A DNA stretch of 7,934 nt, from the NCBI GenBank assembly GCA_964530345.1, contig CAZGYJ010000136.1:1-7934 (forward strand), given 5' to 3'. The notes below the pieces were generated by a model. It ran no database searches. It was given only the letters and a program-made list of their open reading frames with translations, and had not been told where the DNA came from. The position numbers and the translations under genes are program-made. Shown here piece after piece: positions 1-6,296 of the stretch (positions within the stretch are counted from its first letter, which is position 1; every line of letters starts with the position of its first letter). The DNA is from JALSJK01 sp964530345. Its GTDB lineage: Bacteria > Pseudomonadota > Gammaproteobacteria > Methylococcales > Methylomonadaceae.

Positions 1-327
1 CAATACTCTAATAAACCCTCATTGCACTTGAAAATTATTGAGCGAACTCCGTATACCTTAACGCTGCAACTCACACATTGTTTTCCCGATGCGCCGGATG
101 AGTTATTTGAACCCGCAGTAAAAATTCGACTTTATAACGATGCCAAATTGGCCGAGGTTTTGCGCGACCACAGCAGAATTGATGTTTTCAAAGCAGTTAC
201 CGATGCCAGCCAGAGCAAAAAAATCATGGATTACAAATGGTCGCTCAATTATTTTTTAGGCAAATGGCTGGATTATTGCCTGCAAACTGATTATCAGTTT
301 GATGCTAAGCTTGAAGAAATGGCCTGA
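1..327 (+). CDS. DUF1249 (YqiB-like) family protein, 5'-truncated by window edge
   Basis: The reading frame is open from base 1 to the TGA at 325-327. A TTG lies in frame at 22, but the homology appears to continue upstream of it, so I treat the gene as running in from outside the window. The visible 108 residues resemble the C-terminal two thirds of E. coli YqiB (DUF1249). They include a first strand like 'L.I.E.T.YT', a central 'V.IRLYNDAKLAEVL' stretch where E. coli has 'TVRLYHDAMVAEV', and a terminal 'NYFLGKWLDYCL' stretch resembling 'NQFLADWLRYCL'. The family is a small soluble protein of unknown function. In E. coli it sits beside nudF and cpdA, so the missing upstream sequence may hold nudF. 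The gene converges on fxsA with only 9 bp between the two stop codons, and I see no obvious terminator hairpin there. Family assignment is fairly secure; function is unknown. Confidence 0.85.
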   Translation, partial: QYSNKPSLHLKIIERTPYTLTLQLTHCFPDAPDELFEPAVKIRLYNDAKLAEVLRDHSRIDVFKAVTDASQSKKIMDYKWSLNYFLGKWLDYCLQTDYQFDAKLEEMA

Positions 328-336
328 TCGTAAATT

Positions 337-783
337 TTACTCCTCTTTTTTATATTCACCTTCAATAACATTGGTTGAACCAGGTTTTGGTGTTTGTTGC
401 CCAGGCGCTGCTCCAGTTGTTGTGATGATACCTTTGGCAATAATATAGTTAGCCAGTTTTTTTCGAGTCGCCGGTATTAAACAGAGAAAACCCAAAATAT
501 CGGTAAAAAAACCGGGGGTTAACAATAACGCTCCACCGACTAATAAAATGGGGCCTTCAATCATTTCAAATGCAGGTATGGTCCCTTTTGCCAAACTTTC
601 CTGCAATCTTAGCCAGGTCGCTAAGCCTTGCTGACGTAATAACCAGGCGCCCAGAACTGCAGTGAAAACCACCAAAAAAATAGTTGGGAAAACGCCAACA
701 ATGGCTCCGATCTTTAACAGTAAATAAATCTCGATAAAGGGAATTATCAGAAATAATAAAAAAATAACTTGCAAGGGATTCAT
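337..783 (-). CDS. fxsA: FxsA family inner-membrane protein
   Basis: This is a 148-residue polytopic membrane protein of the FxsA family. In E. coli, overproduced FxsA relieves F-plasmid exclusion of phage T7; its native role is unclear. I chose the ATG at 783 because the family's hydrophobic N-terminus (MNPLQVIFLLFLIIPFIEIY) begins there. A longer frame reaches back to 873, but its extra 30 residues are polar and unlike the family. Predicted membrane segments lie at about residues 4-23, 28-48 and 77-105. Conserved family elements are visible: Pro15 and Glu18 in the first helix, a 'LG.WLLRQQG' stretch at about 44-53, and 'TPGFFTDILGFLCLIPATR' at 89-107. The C-terminal tail from about 115 is polar and low in complexity, as is usual for the family. 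A weak GGACTGG motif just before the ATG may act as ribosome binding site. The gene is divergent from cutA. Confidence 0.9.
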   Translation of the reverse strand: MNPLQVIFLLFLIIPFIEIYLLLKIGAIVGVFPTIFLVVFTAVLGAWLLRQQGLATWLRLQESLAKGTIPAFEMIEGPILLVGGALLLTPGFFTDILGFLCLIPATRKKLANYIIAKGIITTTGAAPGQQTPKPGSTNVIEGEYKKEE

Positions 784-887
784 AACCAGTCCGAATAAAA
801 AATTGTATTTGTTACAATATAAGGGTTTGAGAACTGAATTACTACCGCCAGCCTTAAAAATAGTTTTGCCCAAGAAAAAAATTTCTG
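784..887. promoter_or_regulatory. Divergent fxsA/cutA intergenic region with inverted repeat
   Basis: These 104 bp separate the start of fxsA (minus) from cutA (plus), so promoters for both are expected here. A perfect 6-bp inverted repeat, ATTGTA (802-807) and TACAAT (813-818) with a 5-nt spacer, lies nearer fxsA. Each arm reads TACAAT on one strand, a 5/6 match to a sigma-70 -10 box, so the repeat could be a pair of divergent -10 elements or a small operator. No good -35 hexamer is correctly spaced on either strand. TTGAGA at 827-832 resembles a -35 box for cutA but has no convincing -10 downstream. The promoter assignment is inferred from position and remains weak. Confidence 0.3.
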
Positions 888-1208
888 ATGGAATACTTAC
901 TCATCTTCAGCACCTGTCCTGATCACCCGACTGCTGAAAAAATCGCTCGTCAACTGATAAATGAAAAACTGGCTGCCTGTGTCAATATTCTGCCTGGCCT
1001 GACCAGTGTTTATCACTGGCAAGGCGAAATTGAAACTGCCAGCGAATGTCTGCTCATGGCCAAGACTGAAAAAAGGCACTACCAGAGTGTCGAAAGCACC
1101 ATTCAAAATCTCCACCCCTATGAACTTCCCGAAATAATTGCGGTCTCTATCGACCGAGGACTTCCTGAATATTTGCAATGGATCAATTCATGCGTTTCTA
1201 CAAAATAA
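888..1208 (+). CDS. cutA: CutA divalent-cation tolerance protein
   Basis: This 106-residue protein is a small ferredoxin-like-fold protein of the CutA1 family. Members form trimers and bind copper and other divalent metals; cutA mutants of E. coli were linked to copper sensitivity, though the molecular role is not settled. Family signatures are easy to see: 'AACVNILPG' at residues 29-37, 'S.YHWQGEIE' at 40-49, 'MAKT' at 57-60 and 'HPYELPE' at 76-82. His76 and Glu82 in the last motif fit the proposed metal-site region. Length is normal for the family (about 105-115). The ATG at 888 lacks a strong Shine-Dalgarno but gives the expected N-terminus. The 3' end overlaps dsbD out of frame, so the two are probably co-transcribed. 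The cutA-dsbD pairing also occurs in E. coli, where dsbD was once called cutA2. Confidence 0.95.
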   Translation: MEYLLIFSTCPDHPTAEKIARQLINEKLAACVNILPGLTSVYHWQGEIETASECLLMAKTEKRHYQSVESTIQNLHPYELPEIIAVSIDRGLPEYLQWINSCVSTK

Positions 1209-3415
1209 TTTTTTTTCTTTGCCTTTCAATTTTCCCTTTTTCCAGTCAGGCCATCAATCCTGAAGACCTGCTGCGCCCTGAGCAAGCATTTAAAATTTCA
1301 GCACAAGCAATTTCAGACCAGGAAATCATTGTTACTTTTGACATTGCTGACGGCTATTATTTATATCGGGACAAAATGGGCTTTATCTCTAAAACGCCTG
1401 AAATTAAACTTGGCAAAGCCATTTTACCTCCTGGAAAAAGCAAGCATGACGAATTTTTTGGCGAAGTGGTCACTTATCGCCACACCATAAAAATTCCCGT
1501 TCCAATCATTAAAAATACTCACACCGGCCCTTTCCAATTACTTGTAAAACACCAGGGCTGCGCCGATTTAGGGATTTGTTATCCACCGCAACAAACTATA
1601 TTAACAGTTACTTTACCCGCCACAAACGCTGCAAAAAATGATCCTGTTCGTCAACTATTGCAATCTCCGTCAGGAATTGATTTAAGTGCTTTTGAAAAAA
1701 AATTACTGCCTGCAGACCAGGCCTTCCAATTTCTCCCATCGGTGAAGGATGGAAACACCTTGATTCTGAACTGGAATATTGCCGATGGTTATTACCTGTA
1801 TCGGGAAAAATTTCAGGTTAAAATTGTTAAACCTGACGATATTCAGCTAGGGAATTATCAAATCCCCCATGGCATCCCTGAACATGATGAAGCTTTTGGT
1901 CCAGTTGAAATTTTTTATAAGGAAGTAGGCTTTGAAGTGCCTTTGTTACGTTCCAACGATGGCCCAGAAAATCTGACTTTGCTGGTTAAATATCAAGGCT
2001 GCGCTTCACGCGGCGTATGTTATCCGCCAATACAAAAAACCATAGAATTGGGGCTACCAGCTGCAGTGCATACTGCAGCAAGCCGTGCGATAAGCAATTC
2101 TTCTCAACCTCCATTATCTGAACAGGATCAAATAGTTAATGCTCTACATCAAGATACTCTTTGGTTGACTTTGCTCAGCTTTTTGGGGTTTGGCTTACTG
2201 CTTGCTTTCACTCCATGCATCTTTCCGATGATTCCAATTCTGTCAGGTATTATTGTTGGACAGGGAAAACAGATAACCACACGCAAAGCATTTCTTTTAT
2301 CGCTTTGTTATGTGACTGCCTCAGCTTTAACCTATACAGTTCTAGGCATTTTAGCAGCATTATTTGGCAGTAATTTACAAGCCACCTTTCAACAACCCTG
2401 GATCATCGTTTTATTCAGTGCAATTTTTGTATTGCTGGCATTTTCAATGTTTGGATTTTACAACCTGGAACTACCTAAATCCCTGCAATCCAAATTACAT
2501 AACAGCAGCGATAAACACCGCGATGGTTCTTTTTTAGGCGCGGCAATAATGGGTGCCTTGTCGTCTTTAATTGTTGGCCCTTGTGTAGCTGCGCCTCTGG
2601 CCGGCGCCTTAATTTATATCGGACAAACTGGCGATGCTGTTTTGGGTGGATCGGCCTTATTTGCCTTGGGCTTTGGCATGGGCATTCCGTTACTGCTGAT
2701 GGGAGCTTCCGCAGGTAAATTATTACCCAAAGCTGGAGCCTGGATGAATTCGACCAAAGCTGTTTTTGGCGTCATTATGCTGGCGGTCGCCGCATGGATG
2801 CTGGACCGAATTTTACCACCAGCCATTATGATGCTGATTTGGTCCATGTTACTTATTATCCCTGCTATTTACCTTTCTGCAATTGACACACTTCCAGAAA
2901 ATGCATCAGGCTGGCGCAAACTATTTAAAGGTATCGGCGTTATCATGTTGAGCTACGGTATTATTTTATTAATAGGCTTGAGTACTGGAAATACTAATCC
3001 TTTGAAACCGTTAGCGCACATCGGCGGAATAAGGAATAAAATTGATCATAAGATATCTTTCAAGCGTATCGCTTCAAATGAGCAACTGGACAAATATTTA
3101 GCACAGGCAAAGAACAATAATCAATGGGTCATGCTGGATTTTTATGCAGACTGGTGCATTTCCTGCAAAGAAATGGAGGCTTATACCTTTAGCGACCCAA
3201 AAGTCTTAAAAAAACTGGAAAAAGTTGTTTTGCTTCAAGCTGATGTCACTGCCAATAATGAGGCTGACAAAGCGCTGTTAAAACGATTCAATCTGATTGG
3301 CCCACCGGGCATTATCTTTTTTGGGCCGAACAAAAACGAAAATTACCAAATGCAGATCATTGGCTATCAAAATGCTGATAAATTTCTTTCTTTATTAAAC
3401 CAGGCTGGAATATGA
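1190..3415 (+). CDS. dsbD: Protein-disulfide reductase DsbD with duplicated periplasmic alpha domain
   Basis: DsbD moves electrons from cytoplasmic thioredoxin across the inner membrane to periplasmic thiol proteins such as DsbC and cytochrome c maturation factors. I chose the ATG at 1190 (741 residues): it opens directly on a signal peptide (MRFYK, then a hydrophobic core ending near SSQA) and has GGA 7 nt upstream. An in-frame ATG at 1178 would add only four residues. In 1190 numbering the order is signal peptide about 1-21; alpha domain 1 about 23-144 with Cys124 and Cys130; alpha domain 2 about 168-291 with Cys271 and Cys277; membrane beta domain about 325-597 with some eight helices, Cys343 (FTPCIFP) and Cys465 (GPCVAAP); and a C-terminal thioredoxin-like gamma domain with CISC at 656-659. 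All cysteine pairs of the relay are present. The oddity is the extra alpha domain, which explains the length against 565 residues in E. coli. The gene overlaps cutA by 19 bp and the tlpA-like gene by 4 bp. Confidence 0.95.
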   Translation: MRFYKIIFFLCLSIFPFSSQAINPEDLLRPEQAFKISAQAISDQEIIVTFDIADGYYLYRDKMGFISKTPEIKLGKAILPPGKSKHDEFFGEVVTYRHTIKIPVPIIKNTHTGPFQLLVKHQGCADLGICYPPQQTILTVTLPATNAAKNDPVRQLLQSPSGIDLSAFEKKLLPADQAFQFLPSVKDGNTLILNWNIADGYYLYREKFQVKIVKPDDIQLGNYQIPHGIPEHDEAFGPVEIFYKEVGFEVPLLRSNDGPENLTLLVKYQGCASRGVCYPPIQKTIELGLPAAVHTAASRAISNSSQPPLSEQDQIVNALHQDTLWLTLLSFLGFGLLLAFTPCIFPMIPILSGIIVGQGKQITTRKAFLLSLCYVTASALTYTVLGILAALFGSNLQATFQQPWIIVLFSAIFVLLAFSMFGFYNLELPKSLQSKLHNSSDKHRDGSFLGAAIMGALSSLIVGPCVAAPLAGALIYIGQTGDAVLGGSALFALGFGMGIPLLLMGASAGKLLPKAGAWMNSTKAVFGVIMLAVAAWMLDRILPPAIMMLIWSMLLIIPAIYLSAIDTLPENASGWRKLFKGIGVIMLSYGIILLIGLSTGNTNPLKPLAHIGGIRNKIDHKISFKRIASNEQLDKYLAQAKNNNQWVMLDFYADWCISCKEMEAYTFSDPKVLKKLEKVVLLQADVTANNEADKALLKRFNLIGPPGIIFFGPNKNENYQMQIIGYQNADKFLSLLNQAGI
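1256..2062 (+). repeat. Tandem duplication of the DsbD alpha (nDsbD) domain within dsbD
   Basis: At protein level the region encodes two consecutive copies of the periplasmic DsbD alpha domain, at about 1256-1621 and 1691-2062. Both carry ADGYYLYR followed by D/E and K, a 'HDE.FG' cap-loop region, and a K-H/Y-QGCA...G-I/V-CYPP active-site loop with two cysteines. Outside these motifs the copies differ substantially, so the duplication is old rather than a recent DNA repeat. A linker of roughly 23 residues joins them. In E. coli one such domain is present. Confidence 0.88.
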
Positions 3416-3863
3416 AACTGAAAAACTTCCTGACAATTTTTGTCGCTCTGATTGCTTTAGGTACAGGTCTTTTAACCCACCGGCTTACCGCTCAACCTCA
3501 AGCCCCGGTTGTACCAACAACAGCCGGATTACCAGATATCAGCTTGCCGGATTTGGAAGGAAAGCAGCGCAGCCTTTCCGAATGGCAAGGCAAAGTGTTG
3601 GTTCTGAATTTCTGGGCGACCTGGTGTTCACCTTGCCGTAAGGAAATCCCTGAATTTATTGAATTACAGAAAGAATATGGGGGGAAAGGCTTACAATTTA
3701 TCGGTATTGCTGTTGAAGAATTGGAACCAGCCAAGGAATACAGCAAACATGCTGGTATTAACTATCCGATTTTAATTGGACAACCCACTGCCATTAACTT
3801 ATCCGTACCGTTAGGTAATATGATCAGCACCGTTCCTTTTACCGTTATCTTTGACCGGCAAGG
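3412..3863 (+). CDS. TlpA/ResA-type periplasmic thiol-disulfide oxidoreductase, 3' end lost in assembly gap
   Basis: This is a membrane-anchored thioredoxin-fold protein of the TlpA/ResA/CcmG group, expected to act in the periplasm reducing disulfides, often for cytochrome c or copper-centre assembly. The N-terminal hydrophobic segment at about residues 5-22 looks like an uncleaved anchor or signal peptide. The thioredoxin domain starts near 40 (PDISLPDLEG) and carries the active site WCSPC with Cys72 and Cys75; a cis-proline is visible in STVPFT (Pro142). The gene starts inside the dsbD stop codon (ATGA, 3412-3415) with AGG 7 nt upstream, so it is probably translationally coupled to DsbD, its likely electron donor. 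The readable sequence ends at Gly151. If the gap is truly 100 bases, the frame continues to Lys and TGA at 3967-3969, giving about 185 residues, a normal family length. I avoid a specific symbol because TlpA, ResA and CcmG cannot be separated here. Confidence 0.9.
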
Positions 3864-3963
3864 NNNNNNNNNNNNNNNNNNNNNNNNNNNNNNNNNNNNN
3901 NNNNNNNNNNNNNNNNNNNNNNNNNNNNNNNNNNNNNNNNNNNNNNNNNNNNNNNNNNNNNNN
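3864..3963. other. Assembly gap (100 N)
   Basis: There are exactly 100 undetermined bases. A run of this round length is commonly a placeholder, so the true distance between the tlpA-like gene and aroQ may differ. The gap hides the tlpA-like C-terminus and possibly part of the aroQ upstream region. The reading frame is compatible with a true size near 100: family members need about 30 more residues, and an in-frame TGA follows at once. Confidence 0.99.
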
Positions 3964-3977
3964 AAATGAGTTATATC

Positions 3978-4006
3978 TGGACAAAACTGTGCAAATTAGG
4001 CAGAAT
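3978..4006 (+). promoter_or_regulatory. Candidate sigma-70 promoter for aroQ-accB-accC
   Basis: TGGACA at 3978-3983 matches the TTGACA -35 consensus at five of six positions. CAGAAT at 4001-4006 matches the TATAAT -10 box at four of six, with an ideal 17-nt spacer. Transcription would start near 4013, about 26 nt before the aroQ ATG. The position fits a fresh promoter separating the redox genes from the biosynthetic genes. Matches of this quality occur by chance, so this is a suggestion only. Confidence 0.3.
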
Positions 4007-4038
4007 GGCGCACATCAGAAATTCAATGTTTTTTTGCC

Positions 4039-4482
4039 ATGGCTAATATCACCATCCTAAACGGTCCCAACCTGAACTTATTAGGCATACGTGAGCCGAG
4101 TCATTACGGCAATAAAACCCTCAAAGACATCCAAAATGCATTGGAAAACATAGCCGAGCCGCTTGGCCATATCATTCATTTCCATCAAAACAATGCAGAA
4201 CATGAAATTGTCGAATTGATTCACAACGCCTTCTCCATGCAGCACGAATTTATCATTATCAACCCTGCGGCCTTTACCCATACCAGTGTTGCTATTCGAG
4301 ATGCGTTACTTGCTACAGAAATTCCTTTTATTGAAGTCCATTTATCAAACATCCATGCCCGTGAGCCTTTCAGATCACATTCTTATTTTTCAGATATTGC
4401 CAAAGGGGTGATTTGCGGATTAGGCGCTACGGGTTACGAATTGGCCTTACAGGCCGCCCATCAATTATTAATCGAGAGATAA
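4039..4482 (+). CDS. aroQ: 3-dehydroquinate dehydratase, type II
   Basis: This cytoplasmic enzyme dehydrates 3-dehydroquinate to 3-dehydroshikimate, the third step of the shikimate pathway; type II enzymes form dodecamers. The 147-residue length is typical. The N-terminus shows the 'ILNGPNLNLLG' signature followed by the flexible lid with Arg18 and Tyr23, the catalytic pair of the family. Substrate-binding residues appear in order: Asn75 and His81 (INPAAFTHTS), His101 (EVHLSN) and Arg112 (REPFRSHSYFSD). One deviation is visible: the usual 'QSN.EG' motif reads QNNAEH at residues 50-55, keeping Asn52 and Glu54 but replacing Ser and Gly. The Shine-Dalgarno before the ATG at 4039 is weak, but the start matches the family exactly. 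accB follows after 7 bp, consistent with one operon, an arrangement seen widely in Gammaproteobacteria. Confidence 0.96.
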   Translation: MANITILNGPNLNLLGIREPSHYGNKTLKDIQNALENIAEPLGHIIHFHQNNAEHEIVELIHNAFSMQHEFIIINPAAFTHTSVAIRDALLATEIPFIEVHLSNIHAREPFRSHSYFSDIAKGVICGLGATGYELALQAAHQLLIER

Positions 4483-4489
4483 CATTTCT

Positions 4490-4939
4490 ATGGATATCAG
4501 AAAAATCAAAAAATTAATTGAATTAATTGAAGAATCAGATATTGCTGAACTTGAAATTTCAGAAGGTGAAGAATCTATCCGCCTGAGTCGCTACACCAGT
4601 AACGCCCCAGCAGCCAGCATACCAGTTGCAGCTGCGTCTCCTTTACCGGCTGTGACTGCCGATGTTGGAGCAGCTAAACCGGCTCCAGCAGAAGAAAAAA
4701 TAACCGGCCATATAGTTAAATCACCCATGGTTGGTACTTTTTATCGTTCTGCAACGCCTGGTTCAAAACCCTTTGTTGATATCGGCCAGAGCGTTAATGT
4801 CGGCGACACGCTTTGTATTATCGAAGCAATGAAAATTCTTAATCAGATTGAAGCCGATGTCAGTGGCACCATCACCAAAATTCTGGTAGAAAACGCACAG
4901 CCTGTCGAATACGACCAGCCTTTGTTTGTCATTGAATAA
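4490..4939 (+). CDS. accB: Acetyl-CoA carboxylase biotin carboxyl carrier protein
   Basis: AccB carries the covalently bound biotin that shuttles carboxyl groups from biotin carboxylase (AccC) to the carboxyltransferase (AccA-AccD), producing malonyl-CoA for fatty acid synthesis. The 149-residue protein begins with MDIRKIKKLIELIEES, nearly identical to the E. coli start. An Ala/Pro-rich flexible linker follows at about residues 40-70, then the biotinyl domain from about 73. The biotinylation site is Lys115 within EAMKI, 34 residues from the C-terminus, exactly as in E. coli. The 'thumb' region is recognisable around 'SPMVGTFYR' (78-86). A GAGA at 4474-4477 may serve as a distant ribosome binding site. 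accC begins 16 bp downstream, so both are probably made from one mRNA. In E. coli, accBC is negatively autoregulated by AccB; whether this holds here cannot be read from the sequence. Confidence 0.98.
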   Translation: MDIRKIKKLIELIEESDIAELEISEGEESIRLSRYTSNAPAASIPVAAASPLPAVTADVGAAKPAPAEEKITGHIVKSPMVGTFYRSATPGSKPFVDIGQSVNVGDTLCIIEAMKILNQIEADVSGTITKILVENAQPVEYDQPLFVIE

Positions 4940-4950
4940 GGGAGTTGGAA
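4938..4950 (+). promoter_or_regulatory. Shine-Dalgarno region deciding the accC start
   Basis: A purine-rich stretch, AAGGGAG at 4938-4944, overlaps the accB stop codon. A second GGAA lies at 4947-4950, 5 nt before the ATG at 4956. Together they support 4956 as the accC start over the in-frame ATG at 4926, which lies inside accB and would add ten residues absent from the family. Confidence 0.6.
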
Positions 4951-4955
4951 TCAGT

Positions 4956-6296
4956 ATGTTCTCAAAAATAGTGATTGCCAATCGCGGTGAAATTGCGCTG
5001 CGTATTCTCCGCGCCTGTCGTGAACTGGGCATTAAAACTGTTGCAGTACATTCAGCAGCAGATCGAAATTTAAAGCATGTTCGCTTTGCTGATGAAACTG
5101 TTTGTATCGGGCCAGCCGCTTCTACTGACAGTTATTTGAATATTCCTGCCATTATCAGCGCTGCGGAAGTAACAGATGCTGAAGCCATTCATCCTGGCTA
5201 TGGTTTTTTATCTGAAAATGCTGATTTTTCAGAAACAGTACAGCAAAGCGGCTTTACATTTATTGGTCCCAATGCAGACACCATTCGCATGATGGGCGAT
5301 AAGATTCAAGCAAAAAAAGCCATGAAGAAAGCTGGCATTCCATGCGTTCCAGGCAATGGCGACCCGCTTGGGGATGATGACCAAACCAATCTTGCCATGG
5401 CCAGGGAAATTGGTTACCCGGTTATAATCAAAGCGGCTGGCGGCGGAGGTGGCCGAGGAATGCGGACTGTTCATACAGAAGCGGCCTTATTGAGCGCGAT
5501 TGCGTTAACCAAAAATGAAGCTGGAACTGCTTTTGGCAATGATACCGTGTATATGGAAAAATTTTTGGAGGATCCGCGCCACATTGAGTTTCAGGTATTG
5601 GCTGACAGTCATGGTAATGCCATTCATCTGGGTGAAAGAGATTGTTCCATGCAGCGTCGCCACCAAAAAGTTGTGGAAGAAGCCCCTGCACCTGGCATTA
5701 CTGAAGAGCAACGCAAAAAAATGGGCGAGCGATGTGCAAAGGCTTGTCAAGATATCGGCTATTTAGGTGCAGGAACTTTTGAATTCTTATATGAAAACGG
5801 CGAATTTTATTTTATCGAAATGAATACCCGGGTTCAGGTTGAACACCCCGTCACCGAAATGATAACTAACTTTGATATTGTCAAAGAGCAGCTGCATATT
5901 GCGGCTGGAGAACCCTTGTCAGTCACTCAAGATGATATCAAAATTGTTGGCCATGCTATTGAATGCAGGCTCAATGCAGAAGATCCGGAAACCTTTATGC
6001 CCTGCCCAGGGACTATCAACCAGGTTCATATGCCTGGAGGGCCTGGAATTCGCTGCGAAACTCACATTTATAACGGTTACAGAGTCCCTCCTTATTATGA
6101 CTCGATGATTGGTAAACTGATCGCCCACGGGGATACTCGTGAGAGCGCTATCGCCAGAATGAACACAGCTTTAAGTGAAATCGTTATTGACGGCATTAAA
6201 ACCAATATCCCATTACAGCAAAAAATTATTTCCGACAACGCCTTTGCTGCCGGCTGTCAAAACATTCATTATCTGGAGAAAAAATTAGGCCTTTAG
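4956..6296 (+). CDS. accC: Acetyl-CoA carboxylase, biotin carboxylase subunit
   Basis: AccC carboxylates the biotin on AccB using ATP and bicarbonate, the first half-reaction of acetyl-CoA carboxylase. The 446-residue protein matches the E. coli length (449). The N-terminal domain carries 'IANRGEIALR' (7-16) and 'HPGYGFLSEN' (79-88). The ATP-grasp domain has Lys116, Lys159, the glycine-rich loop GGGGGRGM (162-169) and His209. Metal and catalytic residues are all in place: Glu276, Glu288, Asn290, Arg292, Gln294, Glu296 and Arg338. They fall at the same numbers as in E. coli, so the enzyme should be active. The C-terminal domain includes 'YDSMIGKLI' at 381-389. The start at 4956 is supported by the family N-terminus and by the ribosome binding site. 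A 72-bp spacer follows before prmA. Confidence 0.98.
   Translation: MFSKIVIANRGEIALRILRACRELGIKTVAVHSAADRNLKHVRFADETVCIGPAASTDSYLNIPAIISAAEVTDAEAIHPGYGFLSENADFSETVQQSGFTFIGPNADTIRMMGDKIQAKKAMKKAGIPCVPGNGDPLGDDDQTNLAMAREIGYPVIIKAAGGGGGRGMRTVHTEAALLSAIALTKNEAGTAFGNDTVYMEKFLEDPRHIEFQVLADSHGNAIHLGERDCSMQRRHQKVVEEAPAPGITEEQRKKMGERCAKACQDIGYLGAGTFEFLYENGEFYFIEMNTRVQVEHPVTEMITNFDIVKEQLHIAAGEPLSVTQDDIKIVGHAIECRLNAEDPETFMPCPGTINQVHMPGGPGIRCETHIYNGYRVPPYYDSMIGKLIAHGDTRESAIARMNTALSEIVIDGIKTNIPLQQKIISDNAFAAGCQNIHYLEKKLGL

Noticed and set aside
784..873. Longer fxsA reading frame from 873 on the minus strand (178 residues)
   Set aside because: The 30 extra residues are polar and precede the family's normal hydrophobic N-terminus; they would also fill the divergent promoter region.
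897..1178. 93-residue frame on the minus strand inside cutA
   Set aside because: It lies wholly antisense to a clear cutA gene and shows no recognisable family motif.
4036..4043. GCCATGGC palindrome over the aroQ start codon
   Set aside because: An 8-bp palindrome formed by the start context is expected by chance and has no other support.
3966..4046. 26-residue small frame (ATG at 3966) between the gap and aroQ
   Set aside because: It overlaps the aroQ start, has no ribosome binding site in the readable sequence, and resembles nothing I recognise.
3851..4060. Frame bridging the N gap into the aroQ start
   Set aside because: Half of it is undetermined bases, and the readable part does not resemble a TlpA C-terminus.
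5428..5766. Several 80-90 residue frames on both strands inside accC
   Set aside because: All overlap the conserved ATP-grasp core of accC and look like out-of-frame translations of it.
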